This document shows positions 1-10,659 of a stretch of DNA of 46,061 bases, in pieces. This stretch comes from an uncultured Bacteroidia bacterium (GTDB lineage: Bacteria; Bacteroidota; Bacteroidia; Bacteroidales; UBA932). Both the position numbers and the translations under genes were made by a program. Within the stretch, counting starts at the first letter, position 1, and the number at the start of each line of letters is the position of its first letter. Location of the stretch: positions 1 through 46,061 of the forward strand of contig CACYZM010000035.1 in NCBI GenBank assembly GCA_902778855.1, in the 5' to 3' direction. The notes beneath the pieces were generated by a model. That model had not been told where the DNA came from, made no database searches, and worked only from the letters and a program-made list of their open reading frames with translations.

Positions 1-1
1 T

Positions 2-186
2 TGGCGAAAAAGGGACGTGGGAAGGCCTGTGCAGGGAGCGGTGGCCGTAGGAAAGGGGCTGGGGCCTTGGCCCCGGGCCCTGACGAAGCCATGACGGCGC
101 TTTGTTCGACGAACGTTCCGGGCCCTCGCGGCCCGGATAAGGAGGAGTTCGCCGTCAAGCTCCCGGTGCCGCTCCCTTTTTCGCCA
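2..186. repeat. Long inverted-repeat element, family unknown
   Basis: Bases 2-15 (TGGCGAAAAAGGGA) are the exact reverse complement of 173-186. Between them lie further self-complementary stretches: GGGGCC/GGCCCC near 62-75, CCGGGCC/GGCCCGG near 119-137, and a second GGGAGCGG near 36-43 that could pair with 169-176. The stretch can be read as a 63-residue open frame, but its make-up (Gly, Pro, Arg, Ala) and palindromic structure argue for non-coding DNA or a structured RNA. The element may extend left beyond the window. Confidence 0.55.
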
Positions 187-232
187 GCCTGAGCGGAGGA
201 ATCGCCCCTTCCCGACAGGGCTTCACACATAG

Positions 233-397
233 TTAATGCAACCCGAAAATCACAGAGCGCAGGAATCGATGATATATGGCGTAAGATGACCATTTGCGCG
301 CTTTGCGAGCCCATTTGGCCTCACGGAGCGCATGAGTCTGCCTGAGAAAGGCCTATGACTAGGGAGTCCGCGCTCCGTGATTTTCGGGTTGCATTAA
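233..397. repeat. 165-bp inverted-repeat element with internal hairpin
   Basis: The arms at 233-260 and 370-397 are 28 bp long and complementary with a single mismatch. A third copy of the arm tip (CACGGAGCGC) lies at 322-331 in the same direction as the left arm, so it competes with the left arm for pairing with 370-379. Between 331 and 370 is a nested hairpin (AGTC, GCCT-GAGAA-AGGC, GACT). No open frame fits. It could be a miniature mobile element, a REP-like palindrome, or a structured leader RNA; nothing in the sequence decides between these. Confidence 0.65.
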
Positions 398-473
398 AGT
401 GCCAGTAGGATGACTGCTGTGCGGCCTGATCAGTGGCTGCAAAGAAATAGGTAGTCCGATTGCGGACGCAACA

Positions 474-507
474 TTTTGGGTTTATTTGCATCTATTAGAT
501 AGTTTGT
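474..507 (+). promoter_or_regulatory. Possible promoter of the serpin gene
   Basis: TTTTG at 474-478 and TAGTTTGT at 500-507, separated by about 21 nt, resemble the Bacteroidota -33 TTTG and -7 TAnnTTTG boxes with one departure in the -7 box. The start codon of the serpin gene follows 27 nt later. Confidence 0.4.
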
Positions 508-534
508 GTAATTTTATAACAAATTTTCACGATT

Positions 535-1779
535 ATGGAATTGAAGGCTTTCTTTCGAAATTGGGTACTGCCGGTGATGATGGCGACCGTTTTGGTCTTT
601 TTGCCGGTGGCTTGTGAAGGTTTGGAGCAGCAGGAGGGGAATGATGAGTACGAGCCGATTGTGCTGACCAAGAGCCAGCAGGAAGTTGCGTACCAGGGCG
701 ATGTCTTTGCGCTCGATTTCATTAAGACGGTTGCCAAGTCTTTCCCTGAAACGAACTTCTTCGTTTCGCCGATGAGCGTTTCGATGCTCACATCGATGCT
801 GGCCAACGGCGCCGAGGGTGAGACCTATTCCGAGATTGTCAAGGCCATCGGAATGGACAAGTTCACCGTCGACCAGGTCAACGATTGCTATACCACGCTC
901 GTTTCCGCCTTGTTGAAGGCCGACAAGTCCGTGTCGCTTTCCCTGGCCAATTCCATCTGGGCCGCCCAGGGCCTGAATGTCCTTTCCTCGTTCAAGAAAC
1001 AGATGACCTCGGTCTATCAGGCCGATACCTACGTGGTCGATTTCGCCAAACCTGGCACGCTGACCACCATCAATGAATGGTGCAGCAAGAAGACCCAGGG
1101 CCTGGTTCCCAAAATGTTCGAGGACATCGATCCACAGGTGATGATGATCCTGATCAACGCCCTCTATTTCAAGGGCAACTGGAGTGTACAGTTCGACCCG
1201 GAACTGACGAAGAAAGGCTATTTCACCACGCTGAGCGGTTCGACCGTCCAGATGGACTTTATGAATGCCACCGGTGATTTCGCGGGCGCCTGTGTCGATG
1301 ACGCGATGTATGTCCGAATGCCTTATGGAAACGGTGCCTTTGAGATGTGGGCGATTTTGCCGTACGGAAAGGACTTCTATGGCTACCTGGACCGTATCTC
1401 CGAACATGACCTTCATAGATGGAAAAGCGCTACGCTTCGCCCACAGAAAATCAAACTGAGCTTCCCCAAGTTCAAGGCGGAATTCGACACCGACAAACAG
1501 CTGGTTCCGATCATGCAGAAGCTTGGCATGAACAAGGCTTTCACCTCTTCGGCTGAATTCGGCAAGATGTCGGATGCCGGGCTCTATGTCAGCGACATGC
1601 GCCAGAAAGCTTTCGTTTCCATCGATGAAAAGGGCACCGAGGCCGCGGCCGTGACCGTTGCGGAAATGCGCAAGAATGCGAGTGGTGTCACTACGATGGC
1701 CTTCGACCGCCCGTTCCTCTATCTCATCCGCGAGAAGAGCACCGGCGTCATCCTTTTTGCCGGCGTGAAAGTAAAATAA
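535..1779 (+). CDS. Serpin family protein, lipoprotein
   Basis: A 414-residue serpin, the usual length for the family. The N-terminus is a membrane-export signal ending in a lipobox (LPVAC near residue 27), so the protein is probably anchored to the cell envelope. The C-terminal serpin signature is present (FDRPFLYLI, then STGVILFAG). The hinge of the reactive loop at about 367-374 reads GTEAAAVT, the small-residue pattern of inhibitory serpins that insert the loop after cleavage. It should trap a serine or cysteine protease; the sequence does not show which one. In gut Bacteroidota such proteins are thought to protect against host or competitor proteases (inference). It stands alone, and its last 32 nt overlap the 3' end of the convergent nhaA reading frame. 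Confidence 0.92.
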   Translation: MELKAFFRNWVLPVMMATVLVFLPVACEGLEQQEGNDEYEPIVLTKSQQEVAYQGDVFALDFIKTVAKSFPETNFFVSPMSVSMLTSMLANGAEGETYSEIVKAIGMDKFTVDQVNDCYTTLVSALLKADKSVSLSLANSIWAAQGLNVLSSFKKQMTSVYQADTYVVDFAKPGTLTTINEWCSKKTQGLVPKMFEDIDPQVMMILINALYFKGNWSVQFDPELTKKGYFTTLSGSTVQMDFMNATGDFAGACVDDAMYVRMPYGNGAFEMWAILPYGKDFYGYLDRISEHDLHRWKSATLRPQKIKLSFPKFKAEFDTDKQLVPIMQKLGMNKAFTSSAEFGKMSDAGLYVSDMRQKAFVSIDEKGTEAAAVTVAEMRKNASGVTTMAFDRPFLYLIREKSTGVILFAGVKVK

Positions 1780-3026
1780 TCAGGACCGACCCCAGGATTC
1801 CGGAACAGAGCGAACCCATCAGGACCGCGACTTTGCCCATATCGCGGAGCATCTCCGTGATTTCTTCGGCCTGACCGCCGAAAGACAGGGTATCTACGAA
1901 AATAGACATCGTGAAGCCGATGCCGCCCAGACAGGCGACGGCCAGCAGTTTTTTCCAATCCGCCCCGGCGGGCATCTGGCCGATCTTTGTCGTCGGTAAT
2001 CCGCACCCCGGCATTGGCCAGGGCGAAAATCGGCATGATCACGAAGCTGACCCACGGCGCGAGCGTGTGCTCCAGGCGGTAACTCAGGCCGATACTCTCC
2101 CGGGCATTGCGGCTGAGTTGCCGCAGAATGATGCGTTGAATGGGATCCGGAAAATCCTTGCCTTCGGGGTTCGCGTCGGTTTCGGTGAGTTTTGTCTCGA
2201 GAAACGCCCTTTTCCGGAGATAATACGCTTTCGAATAGCGCGGCCGCATCGGAATGAGCAACGCCATCACGACGCCCGACATCGTGGCGTGGATGCCGGA
2301 ATAATAGAACAGGATCCACACGAATACGGCCGGAATGAAATAAATCCACGGCCTTTTCTCGCCGCTGATGTTCAGCCAGGCCAGGACGGCCACTACGACG
2401 GCGGCCAGTCCCAGGAACAGGAAGTTGATGGTCCCGCCATAGAACAGGGCGACCACCAGGATGGCGATCAGGTCATCGGCAATGGCCAGGGCCGTCAGGA
2501 ATACCTTGAGCGAGACGGGAACCCGGTCGCCCAGGACGGCAAGAATGCCGACGGCGAACGCGATATCGGTGGCCGTGGGGATTCCCCATCCCGATGCGGC
2601 GGGCGTTCCGTGGTTGATGAACGTAAAGATCAGGGCCGGAAACACCACGCCGCCGAATGCGGCGATGACCGGCATCATCGCCCGCTTGGGCGAGCTGAGT
2701 TCTCCGCATACGATTTCCCGCTTGATTTCCAGGCCGACCGTGAAGAAGAAGATGACCATCAGGATGTCGTTGATGAACTTCTCGACGGTCATGCCGACCG
2801 GGAACATCAGCGAAGCCCCGTCCGGCGTCCGGAGGGAAATGCCCAGATCCATCTCGAGGACGTCGAAATAGATGTCGCGGGTGGCAGGCAGGTTGGCCAG
2901 CAGCATGGCGATGACCACGCAAGCCAGCAGGATGACGCCCTGGAACCAGGGGAGATTGAACAATTTCTTCCGGTGGGTGGAGAGGCGGGCCACCATCTTG
3001 TTCCAGGAAGTGAACGAGCGAGCCAT
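1748..3026 (-). pseudogene. nhaA: Na+/H+ antiporter NhaA, broken by internal loss and frame change
   Basis: The first ~345 residues are a clear NhaA: GLEIKRE near 98-104, TDIAFA near 152-157, the paired ion-binding aspartates in IADDLIAI (184-185), and ALANAGV near 335-341. Just after ALANAGV, at about 1985-2010, the frame changes. The C-terminal part resumes in another frame (MPAGADWKK, GGIGFTMSIF) and runs to a stop at 1748. In intact NhaA, about 40-50 residues lie between these two landmarks, including transmembrane helix X with the Lys of the GKPLG motif (Lys300 in E. coli). Here only about ten codons remain, so a point indel alone cannot explain it. It would not be functional as read. 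It is the last gene of an operon with the C69 peptidase and POT transporter (15-nt gaps). Its 3' end overlaps the serpin gene. Confidence 0.8.
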
Positions 3027-3041
3027 GGCTGCGGAGTTTGT

Positions 3042-4745
3042 TTAGACGTTTTCAGTGGCGGCATTGATGCGCTTCAGCAGCGCGAACATCGCACCGCCGG
3101 CGAGGGCGCAGAGGGCTGCCAGAATGGCCCAGTTGGCCCAGAGCGGTACTTTCATCCAGAGAGCGCCCGGAATGGAGCTCAGGTAGTTGCCGATGGCTGA
3201 GGCGGCGAACCAGAGGCCCATCATGAGGCCTTTCATATTGGGCGGCGCCACCTTGGTAACGAACGAGATGCCCATCGGGCTGAGCAGCAGCTCGGCGAAG
3301 GTAAGGACGAGATAGGTTCCCATCAGATAGGTCGGGACGACGGGATCGGGCGATACCGTGCCGGCGAGAGCGGCGGGGGAGGCCTGACCAGCCGAGGCGA
3401 AAATCATCACCACATAGCCCAGGGCTGCCACCAGCATACCCAGCCCGATCTTCATCGGCGCCGAAGGCTCGCGTCCATTGGGGTGCCGGTCGTCCTTGGC
3501 CGAAGCCAGGGCGTTGAAAATGGCCATGATGATCGGGGTCAGCATCACCACGAAGAACGGATTGAACTGCTGGAAGAGCTGCGGCTGGATGTCGAGGATT
3601 TCGGGCATGCCTTTGTAGAGATAGATGGCGGTGCCCCAGAGGGCTGCCGTGATGACGCCGCTGATCCACCGGGTTGTGCGCCGCTCGGCCTGGAAGGCGG
3701 CGAACAGCGTATAGATCGAGATGCAGAGCAGGGCGAGGATCCACACATTGAATCCAGCCCTGGGCCAGCCGGTTGCGACGGACTGCGTGTAATCGCGGGC
3801 AAACCAGGTAAGCGACTGTCCGTTCTGGTTGAAGGCCATCCAGAAGAAGATGACCACGGCGAAAACCAGGCAGAGCGCCACGACGCGCTCGCGCGTCTGC
3901 TTCTTCGTGAGCGTGACTGCCGCCGGCCCGTTTTCAGCCGAAGCTGCGTGACGGGCGTTGACGTCGGCGTGTTTGAACCAACTGCGGCAGGCGAAATAGA
4001 TGCCGATGGAAACCACCAGCGAGATGCACGCCACCGCAAAGCCCATATGATAGGAATCGGACAATTTTGCAATGTAATAATCACTGAAAGCCGGCAGATC
4101 CATGGCTGCCACGGACGAACCGGGCATCTGGCCCTGCAATTCGGCCAGGCGCGACGTATTCTCCGGCGTAATGGTGCCGCCCAGCAGCTGGTGCGCCAGG
4201 GCGGGGATGTCCGCTTTGTAAACCAGTCCGGCCTTGGCCAGGAAGCGGTTCGTGATGGCCGTTGCGGCAAACGGTGCGAACATCGCGCCGATGTTGATGG
4301 CCATATAGAAAAGGCTGAACGCCGAGTCGCGTTTGGCCGCATATTTCGGATCATCGTACAGATTGCCGATGAGCACCTGCAGATTGCCCTTGAAGAGGCC
4401 CGTTCCCAGCGCGATGAGCAGCAGGGCGCCGATCATCAGCACGATGCCGAAGGTGTTGGCGCCCGTCGGGACTGTCAGCAGCGCATAGCCCAGGAACATC
4501 ACGCAGATGCCCGCCACCACGCACCGGCCGTAGCCGATCCGGTCGGCGAGCCAGCCGCCCACGACCGGCAGGAAATAGACAATGGCCAGGAAAATGGCGT
4601 ACAGCTGGCTGGCCGCCGCCTGCTCCCACCCGAACTTCGCCTGCAGGAACAGCATGAAAATGGCCAGCATCGTATAATAGCCGAACCGCTCGCCCGTATT
4701 GGCCAGCGCCAGCGCATAAAGACCTTTCGGTTGACCTTTGAACAT
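3042..4745 (-). CDS. POT-family proton-coupled oligopeptide transporter
   Basis: A 567-residue, many-helix inner-membrane protein of the POT/PTR (DtpT-like) branch of the major facilitator superfamily, which imports di- and tripeptides. The N-terminal motif reads NTGERFGYY. It keeps the ERFxYY core of the POT signature, but the first Glu of ExxER is Asn here; that Glu takes part in proton coupling in well-studied members. I recall the same variant in other Bacteroidota POT proteins, so it may mark a subfamily. The gene lies 15 nt after a secreted C69 dipeptidase, which suggests that peptides trimmed outside the cytoplasm are imported and used. Confidence 0.9.
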   Translation of the reverse strand: MFKGQPKGLYALALANTGERFGYYTMLAIFMLFLQAKFGWEQAAASQLYAIFLAIVYFLPVVGGWLADRIGYGRCVVAGICVMFLGYALLTVPTGANTFGIVLMIGALLLIALGTGLFKGNLQVLIGNLYDDPKYAAKRDSAFSLFYMAINIGAMFAPFAATAITNRFLAKAGLVYKADIPALAHQLLGGTITPENTSRLAELQGQMPGSSVAAMDLPAFSDYYIAKLSDSYHMGFAVACISLVVSIGIYFACRSWFKHADVNARHAASAENGPAAVTLTKKQTRERVVALCLVFAVVIFFWMAFNQNGQSLTWFARDYTQSVATGWPRAGFNVWILALLCISIYTLFAAFQAERRTTRWISGVITAALWGTAIYLYKGMPEILDIQPQLFQQFNPFFVVMLTPIIMAIFNALASAKDDRHPNGREPSAPMKIGLGMLVAALGYVVMIFASAGQASPAALAGTVSPDPVVPTYLMGTYLVLTFAELLLSPMGISFVTKVAPPNMKGLMMGLWFAASAIGNYLSSIPGALWMKVPLWANWAILAALCALAGGAMFALLKRINAATENV

Positions 4746-4760
4746 ATCGATGCAGGAGTT

Positions 4761-6419
4761 TTATCGGACTTTCAGCAAAGCGCCGTTGTCGTTGACGATG
4801 GCGCGTTTGAATTTTTCGGTGTAGCCGGGCCAGTCGGGGGAGACGGGGATGTAGTCCACGCTGCCGTTGGTCTTGAACGAACCGTCGGGGTTCTGGAACT
4901 TGACGGTGCCGTCCATATATTTGATGAGCAGGTACTGGTCGAGGAGGGCCCATTTGTCGAAGAGGGCGTCGGCTTCGGCGACCGAGAACTGCGTGAGGTA
5001 TTTCAGCTGCTTTTTCGGGTTCTTGATGGCCAGGGCGGCGGCGTCGCAGGCGGCCACCTTGTCGACCATCTGGCGCTCGTGTTCGGCAATGCGCTCCTGC
5101 ACTTCCAGCCCCACGGGATTGTAGCGCAGATAGGCGAACTGGGCGATGCGGTTGTTGAGCCAGAACATCGAGGTGGGGGAATACTCCACCATCGAGCCGT
5201 TGCCGAGGGCGTAGTGCCACGACACGGCGCGGGACGCGGAGTAGACGGGCGTCAGGGCCGAGGTGCCGGCATCGTCCACGGCGAACCAGAAGAGGCCGCC
5301 GACGGCGTCGGGCAGCCAGCCGCGGCACTGGGCCACGAACCAGAAGCCGGTCTGCTGGGTGCAGATGGGGCGGGCGTTGGAGTATTTCACGCCGTCGACC
5401 GTCCAGTCGTTCTGCTTCCAGCGGTAGGGCGTCTCATTGCTGCCGGCCCCGATGTCCTTCGTCATGTCGAAGGGCGTGCCTTCGTAGTGGTCGCGCATCA
5501 TCGTGGCCAGGTCGAGCACCGAGAGTTTGGCCTTGGGCTTGACGTAAAGGGGCATCCGGTTCTTCGGATTGTCGGCCATCACGAAGTCGAGGTACTGGTT
5601 CATGTCGAGGTCGCCCCAGCGGTTGAAAAAGCTCCACACGCGGCATTCGCAGTTGCGGATCAGGCCGAAGGCCAGGGGGCAATAGGTGTCGGCGAAACTG
5701 AAATCTTCGTCGGAACCCGAGTAGATGCCGATTTCGCGGGCGTGGGAGATCACGTCGGGCGCATAGATGCAGTTCTCGGGATCGTTTTTCGGGAAAGTGG
5801 TGATGCGGGCGCAGTTGGCGTGGGCGGCGATGTAGCCGTCAGGGATGCGGACCGCCACCCAGACGACGCCCTTGTTGCGGTTAACCCCGTCGACCACGTC
5901 GGGTTTCTTGGCGATGACTTCCAGGATCCAGGCCTCTTCCGTATCGGCGAAGCTCAGCGACTCGCCGGAAGAGGCGTAGCCGAATTCATTGGCCAGCTTG
6001 ACGAACAGTTCGATGGCCTCGCGGGCCTTCGTGCAGCGCTGCAGGCAGATGTATTCCAGCGAGCCGTAGTCCACGATGCCCTGCGGATCGCGCAGCTCCG
6101 GCCGGCCGCCCCACGTGGTCTCGCCGATGACGAGCTGGTGCTCGTTCATATTGCCGATCACATTGTAGGTATAGGGCGCTTCGGGAATCTCGCCGAGATA
6201 GTGGTCCTGGCCCCATTGCAGGATGCGGCGCATCTCGCCGGCCTTGTGCTTGCCGGCCGGATAGTGGACCAGGGTGCCGTAGCGGGTGTAGGAATCGGCC
6301 GCATAGGTCACCATCACGGAGCCGTCGACCGACGCTCCCTTGGTCACGATGAGGTTGGTACAGGCATAACCCGCCGTCACCGACAGTGCCAGCAGAAAGG
6401 TCAGGAATAGTCGTCGCAT
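4761..6419 (-). CDS. C69-family dipeptidase, secreted
   Basis: A 552-residue protein of peptidase family C69 (PepD-type N-terminal nucleophile hydrolases). A signal peptide of about 19 residues ends in GYACTNLIV. The Cys right after the signal is the expected catalytic nucleophile once the pre-sequence is removed. Conserved family blocks follow (IGNMNEHQL, GETTWGGR, the ADTEEAWILEV stretch). It probably cleaves dipeptides in the periplasm or outside the cell. It is the first gene of the operon with the peptide transporter and nhaA. A likely -7 box (TAACTTTA on the minus strand, 6441-6448) lies about 20 nt upstream of the start. Confidence 0.88.
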   Translation of the reverse strand: MRRLFLTFLLALSVTAGYACTNLIVTKGASVDGSVMVTYAADSYTRYGTLVHYPAGKHKAGEMRRILQWGQDHYLGEIPEAPYTYNVIGNMNEHQLVIGETTWGGRPELRDPQGIVDYGSLEYICLQRCTKAREAIELFVKLANEFGYASSGESLSFADTEEAWILEVIAKKPDVVDGVNRNKGVVWVAVRIPDGYIAAHANCARITTFPKNDPENCIYAPDVISHAREIGIYSGSDEDFSFADTYCPLAFGLIRNCECRVWSFFNRWGDLDMNQYLDFVMADNPKNRMPLYVKPKAKLSVLDLATMMRDHYEGTPFDMTKDIGAGSNETPYRWKQNDWTVDGVKYSNARPICTQQTGFWFVAQCRGWLPDAVGGLFWFAVDDAGTSALTPVYSASRAVSWHYALGNGSMVEYSPTSMFWLNNRIAQFAYLRYNPVGLEVQERIAEHERQMVDKVAACDAAALAIKNPKKQLKYLTQFSVAEADALFDKWALLDQYLLIKYMDGTVKFQNPDGSFKTNGSVDYIPVSPDWPGYTEKFKRAIVNDNGALLKVR

Positions 6420-6450
6420 ACTTCTATCGATTTAATTCGATAAAGTTAGC

Positions 6451-6486
6451 AAAAAAAAAGAAAAACGCCTTGCAATCGGCAAGACG
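6451..6486 (-). terminator. Rho-independent terminator of the ATPase operon
   Basis: On the minus strand an 8-bp stem (CGTCTTGC with GCAAGGCG, one G-T pair; plus-strand 6466-6473 and 6479-6486) with a 5-nt loop is followed by TTTTT and a second longer T run. It lies about 40 nt after the stop of ntpK. Confidence 0.75.
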
Positions 6487-6524
6487 TCTTTCTCAAAGTT
6501 TCAGCCGCTGGGGCAGAGCCCCGA

Positions 6525-8759
<2,235 letters not shown>

Positions 8760-8763
<4 letters not shown>

Positions 8764-9325
8764 GCTTCTTCCTCCTCTTCTTCTTGCTGGTGGCGGTTCT
8801 TCACGATCTTTTGCGAGGCCTTGGAGAGATTCTCCTCGTCCTCCATGAAGCGCTTGATCTTGCGGATGGCCTCCTGATACCCCGGAATCTGCACCTTTCC
8901 AGGATGCGGCTCTTCTCGAGGAGCACTTCGCTCTCGATGCCGAGCTGCGCGAGCTTCTTGAGGATGGCCACGCCTTCTCCGTACCACATCGGCATGGCAA
9001 AGGCATTGAAAGGCTTGACCTCGTAGAGGACCTCGCGGAGCTGGGGCGTGCGGACGCCTGCCACTTTCACGGTGTCGAGTACTACGTCCTTCACGGAGAT
9101 CAGCCCGGGCTCGAATTCGGTCCAGAGGCCGGCCATGTAGTCGTAGGTCTTGAGGGCCTCGTCGAGTTCGTGCAACAGGCGCTCCGATTCGGCCTTGGCC
9201 TGGATCACGCTCACGCGCAGGGCCGACTCCTTGTTCTTGAGGGTCGGGAGCGCCCGCTGGCGGACCTTCAGCTGCTTGCCGAGGTTGGTCAGGGATGTCT
9301 TGTTATATTGGAACTTGATCGCCAT
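8760..9325 (-). CDS. ntpD: A/V-type ATPase central stalk subunit D, one-base frame break
   Basis: The N-terminal ~140 residues (MAIKFQYNKTSL to LLEKSRILE) are a typical D subunit, the long antiparallel coiled coil that turns inside the A3B3 head. Near 8900 the frame slips. The natural continuation (VQIPGYQEAIRKIKRF, then a Glu-rich tail) is found in the -1 frame and ends at 8760, overlapping the ntpI start as ATGA. Restoring a single A in the short run GGAAAGG would rejoin the frames (LEKVQIPG). No classic slippery heptamer is present, so a sequencing error or a fresh mutation is more likely than programmed frameshifting. As read, the protein ends in 174 residues with an unrelated tail. Confidence 0.85.
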
Positions 9326-9336
9326 ACGTCTTGCGC

Positions 9337-10659
9337 TTAGGCGGCCGGCCAGTATTTGTCGATCATCGCCTGCTTGATGCCGGTCTCGGACTGGCTGAAG
9401 TAGCGGGCGAAGAGTTTCCAGCAGGTGTCGAGCATCTCCGTCAGGCCGATGTTCACGTCGATCGAGAGGATCTCGATGGCGTAGGCCTTGGCGTATTCGA
9501 GGCAGCGCCGGTCGTAGTCGGACAGGTCGAAACCGTTCTCCAGCTTGGTCTTGGCGTTCTGCGCATCGGCGTACAGACGCACTGAGGCGTTCATCACCTG
9601 GGAGTGGTCCTCGCGGGTCTGCTTGCCCTGCACGAGCTGTTTCAGACGCGAAAGCGAGCGGAACGGGTCGATGATGACCTTGCCCGTATCGGTGTCGGCG
9701 CGCAGGTAGAGCTGGCCTTCGGTGATGTAACCGGTGTTGTCGGGGATGGCGTGGGTGATGTCGCCGTCGTTGAGGGTGGTCACGGCGATGATCGTGATGG
9801 AGCCGCCGCTGGGCAGCTGCACTGCTTTCTCATAGATCTTGGCCAGGTCGGAGTAGAGGGAGCCAGGCATCGAGTCTTTCGACGGGATCTGGTCCATACG
9901 GTTGCTCACGATGGAGAGGGCGTCGGCATAGAGGGTCATGTCGGTCAGCAGGACCAGCACTTTCTCGTTCTTGTCGACGGCGAAGTACTCCGCCGCGGTC
10001 AGGGCCATGTCGGGGATCAGCAGACGCTCCACCGGCGGCTGGTCGGTGGTGTTGACGAAGCTGATGATCTTGTTGAGGGCGCCGGCGCTCTCGAATTCGT
10101 GACGGAAATACAGGTAGTCGTCGTTCGAGAGGCCCATGCCGCCGAGGATGATCTTGTCCACGTCGGCGCGGAGGGCCACCTGGGCCATCACGGCGTTATA
10201 GGGCTGGTCGGGGTCGGCGAAGAACGGGATCTTCTGGCCGGAGACCAGGGTGTTGTTCAGGTCGATGCCGGCGATGCCGGTCGGAATCAGCTGGGAAGGC
10301 TGCTTGCGTTTGTAGGGGTTGACCGAGGGGCCGCCGATCTGGCGGCGTTCGCCTTCCACCTTCGGGCCGCCGTCGATCGGGTCGCCGTAGGCGTTGAAGA
10401 AGCGGCCGGAGAGTTCCTCGCTCACTTCGAGCGTCGGCGGTTCGCCGTGGAAGAGCACTTCGGCATTGGTCGGAATACCCTCCGTGCCCGCGAATACCTG
10501 CAGCGTGATCAGGTCGCCCTTGATCTTCACGACCTGGGCCAGGCGGCCGGCCACCGTGGCCAGCTCGTCGTTGCTGACGCCCTGCGCGTGGAGCGTCACC
10601 GTCGCCTTGGTGATGGCTTCGAGCCGGGTGTAGGTTCTCTGGAATGCTTTACTGCTCAT
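9337..10659 (-). CDS. ntpB: A/V-type ATPase regulatory subunit B
   Basis: A 440-residue non-catalytic B subunit of the A3B3 head. It has the beta-barrel N-domain and the nucleotide-binding fold without a classic P-loop (IPTGIAGIDLNNTL, LLTDMTLYADAL, MPGSLYSDLAKIYE). Length and block order match the family. Its start overlaps the end of ntpA by 11 nt, so the A and B subunits are probably made together. The next gene, ntpD, starts 11 nt later. Confidence 0.95.
   Translation of the reverse strand: MSSKAFQRTYTRLEAITKATVTLHAQGVSNDELATVAGRLAQVVKIKGDLITLQVFAGTEGIPTNAEVLFHGEPPTLEVSEELSGRFFNAYGDPIDGGPKVEGERRQIGGPSVNPYKRKQPSQLIPTGIAGIDLNNTLVSGQKIPFFADPDQPYNAVMAQVALRADVDKIILGGMGLSNDDYLYFRHEFESAGALNKIISFVNTTDQPPVERLLIPDMALTAAEYFAVDKNEKVLVLLTDMTLYADALSIVSNRMDQIPSKDSMPGSLYSDLAKIYEKAVQLPSGGSITIIAVTTLNDGDITHAIPDNTGYITEGQLYLRADTDTGKVIIDPFRSLSRLKQLVQGKQTREDHSQVMNASVRLYADAQNAKTKLENGFDLSDYDRRCLEYAKAYAIEILSIDVNIGLTEMLDTCWKLFARYFSQSETGIKQAMIDKYWPAA

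Noticed and set aside
1-192. A 63-residue protein gene at the left edge
   Set aside because: The composition is dominated by Gly, Pro, Arg and Ala, and the DNA is built of inverted repeats; no start signal is seen.
3483-6410. A very long open frame (975 codons) on the plus strand
   Set aside because: It lies wholly antisense to the POT and C69 genes. In GC-rich coding DNA such empty antisense frames are common; its translation has no domain character.
8890-8910. Programmed -1 frameshift in ntpD
   Set aside because: The site (CTG GAA AGG) is not a standard X XXY YYZ slippery heptamer and D subunits are not known to use one. An indel is simpler.
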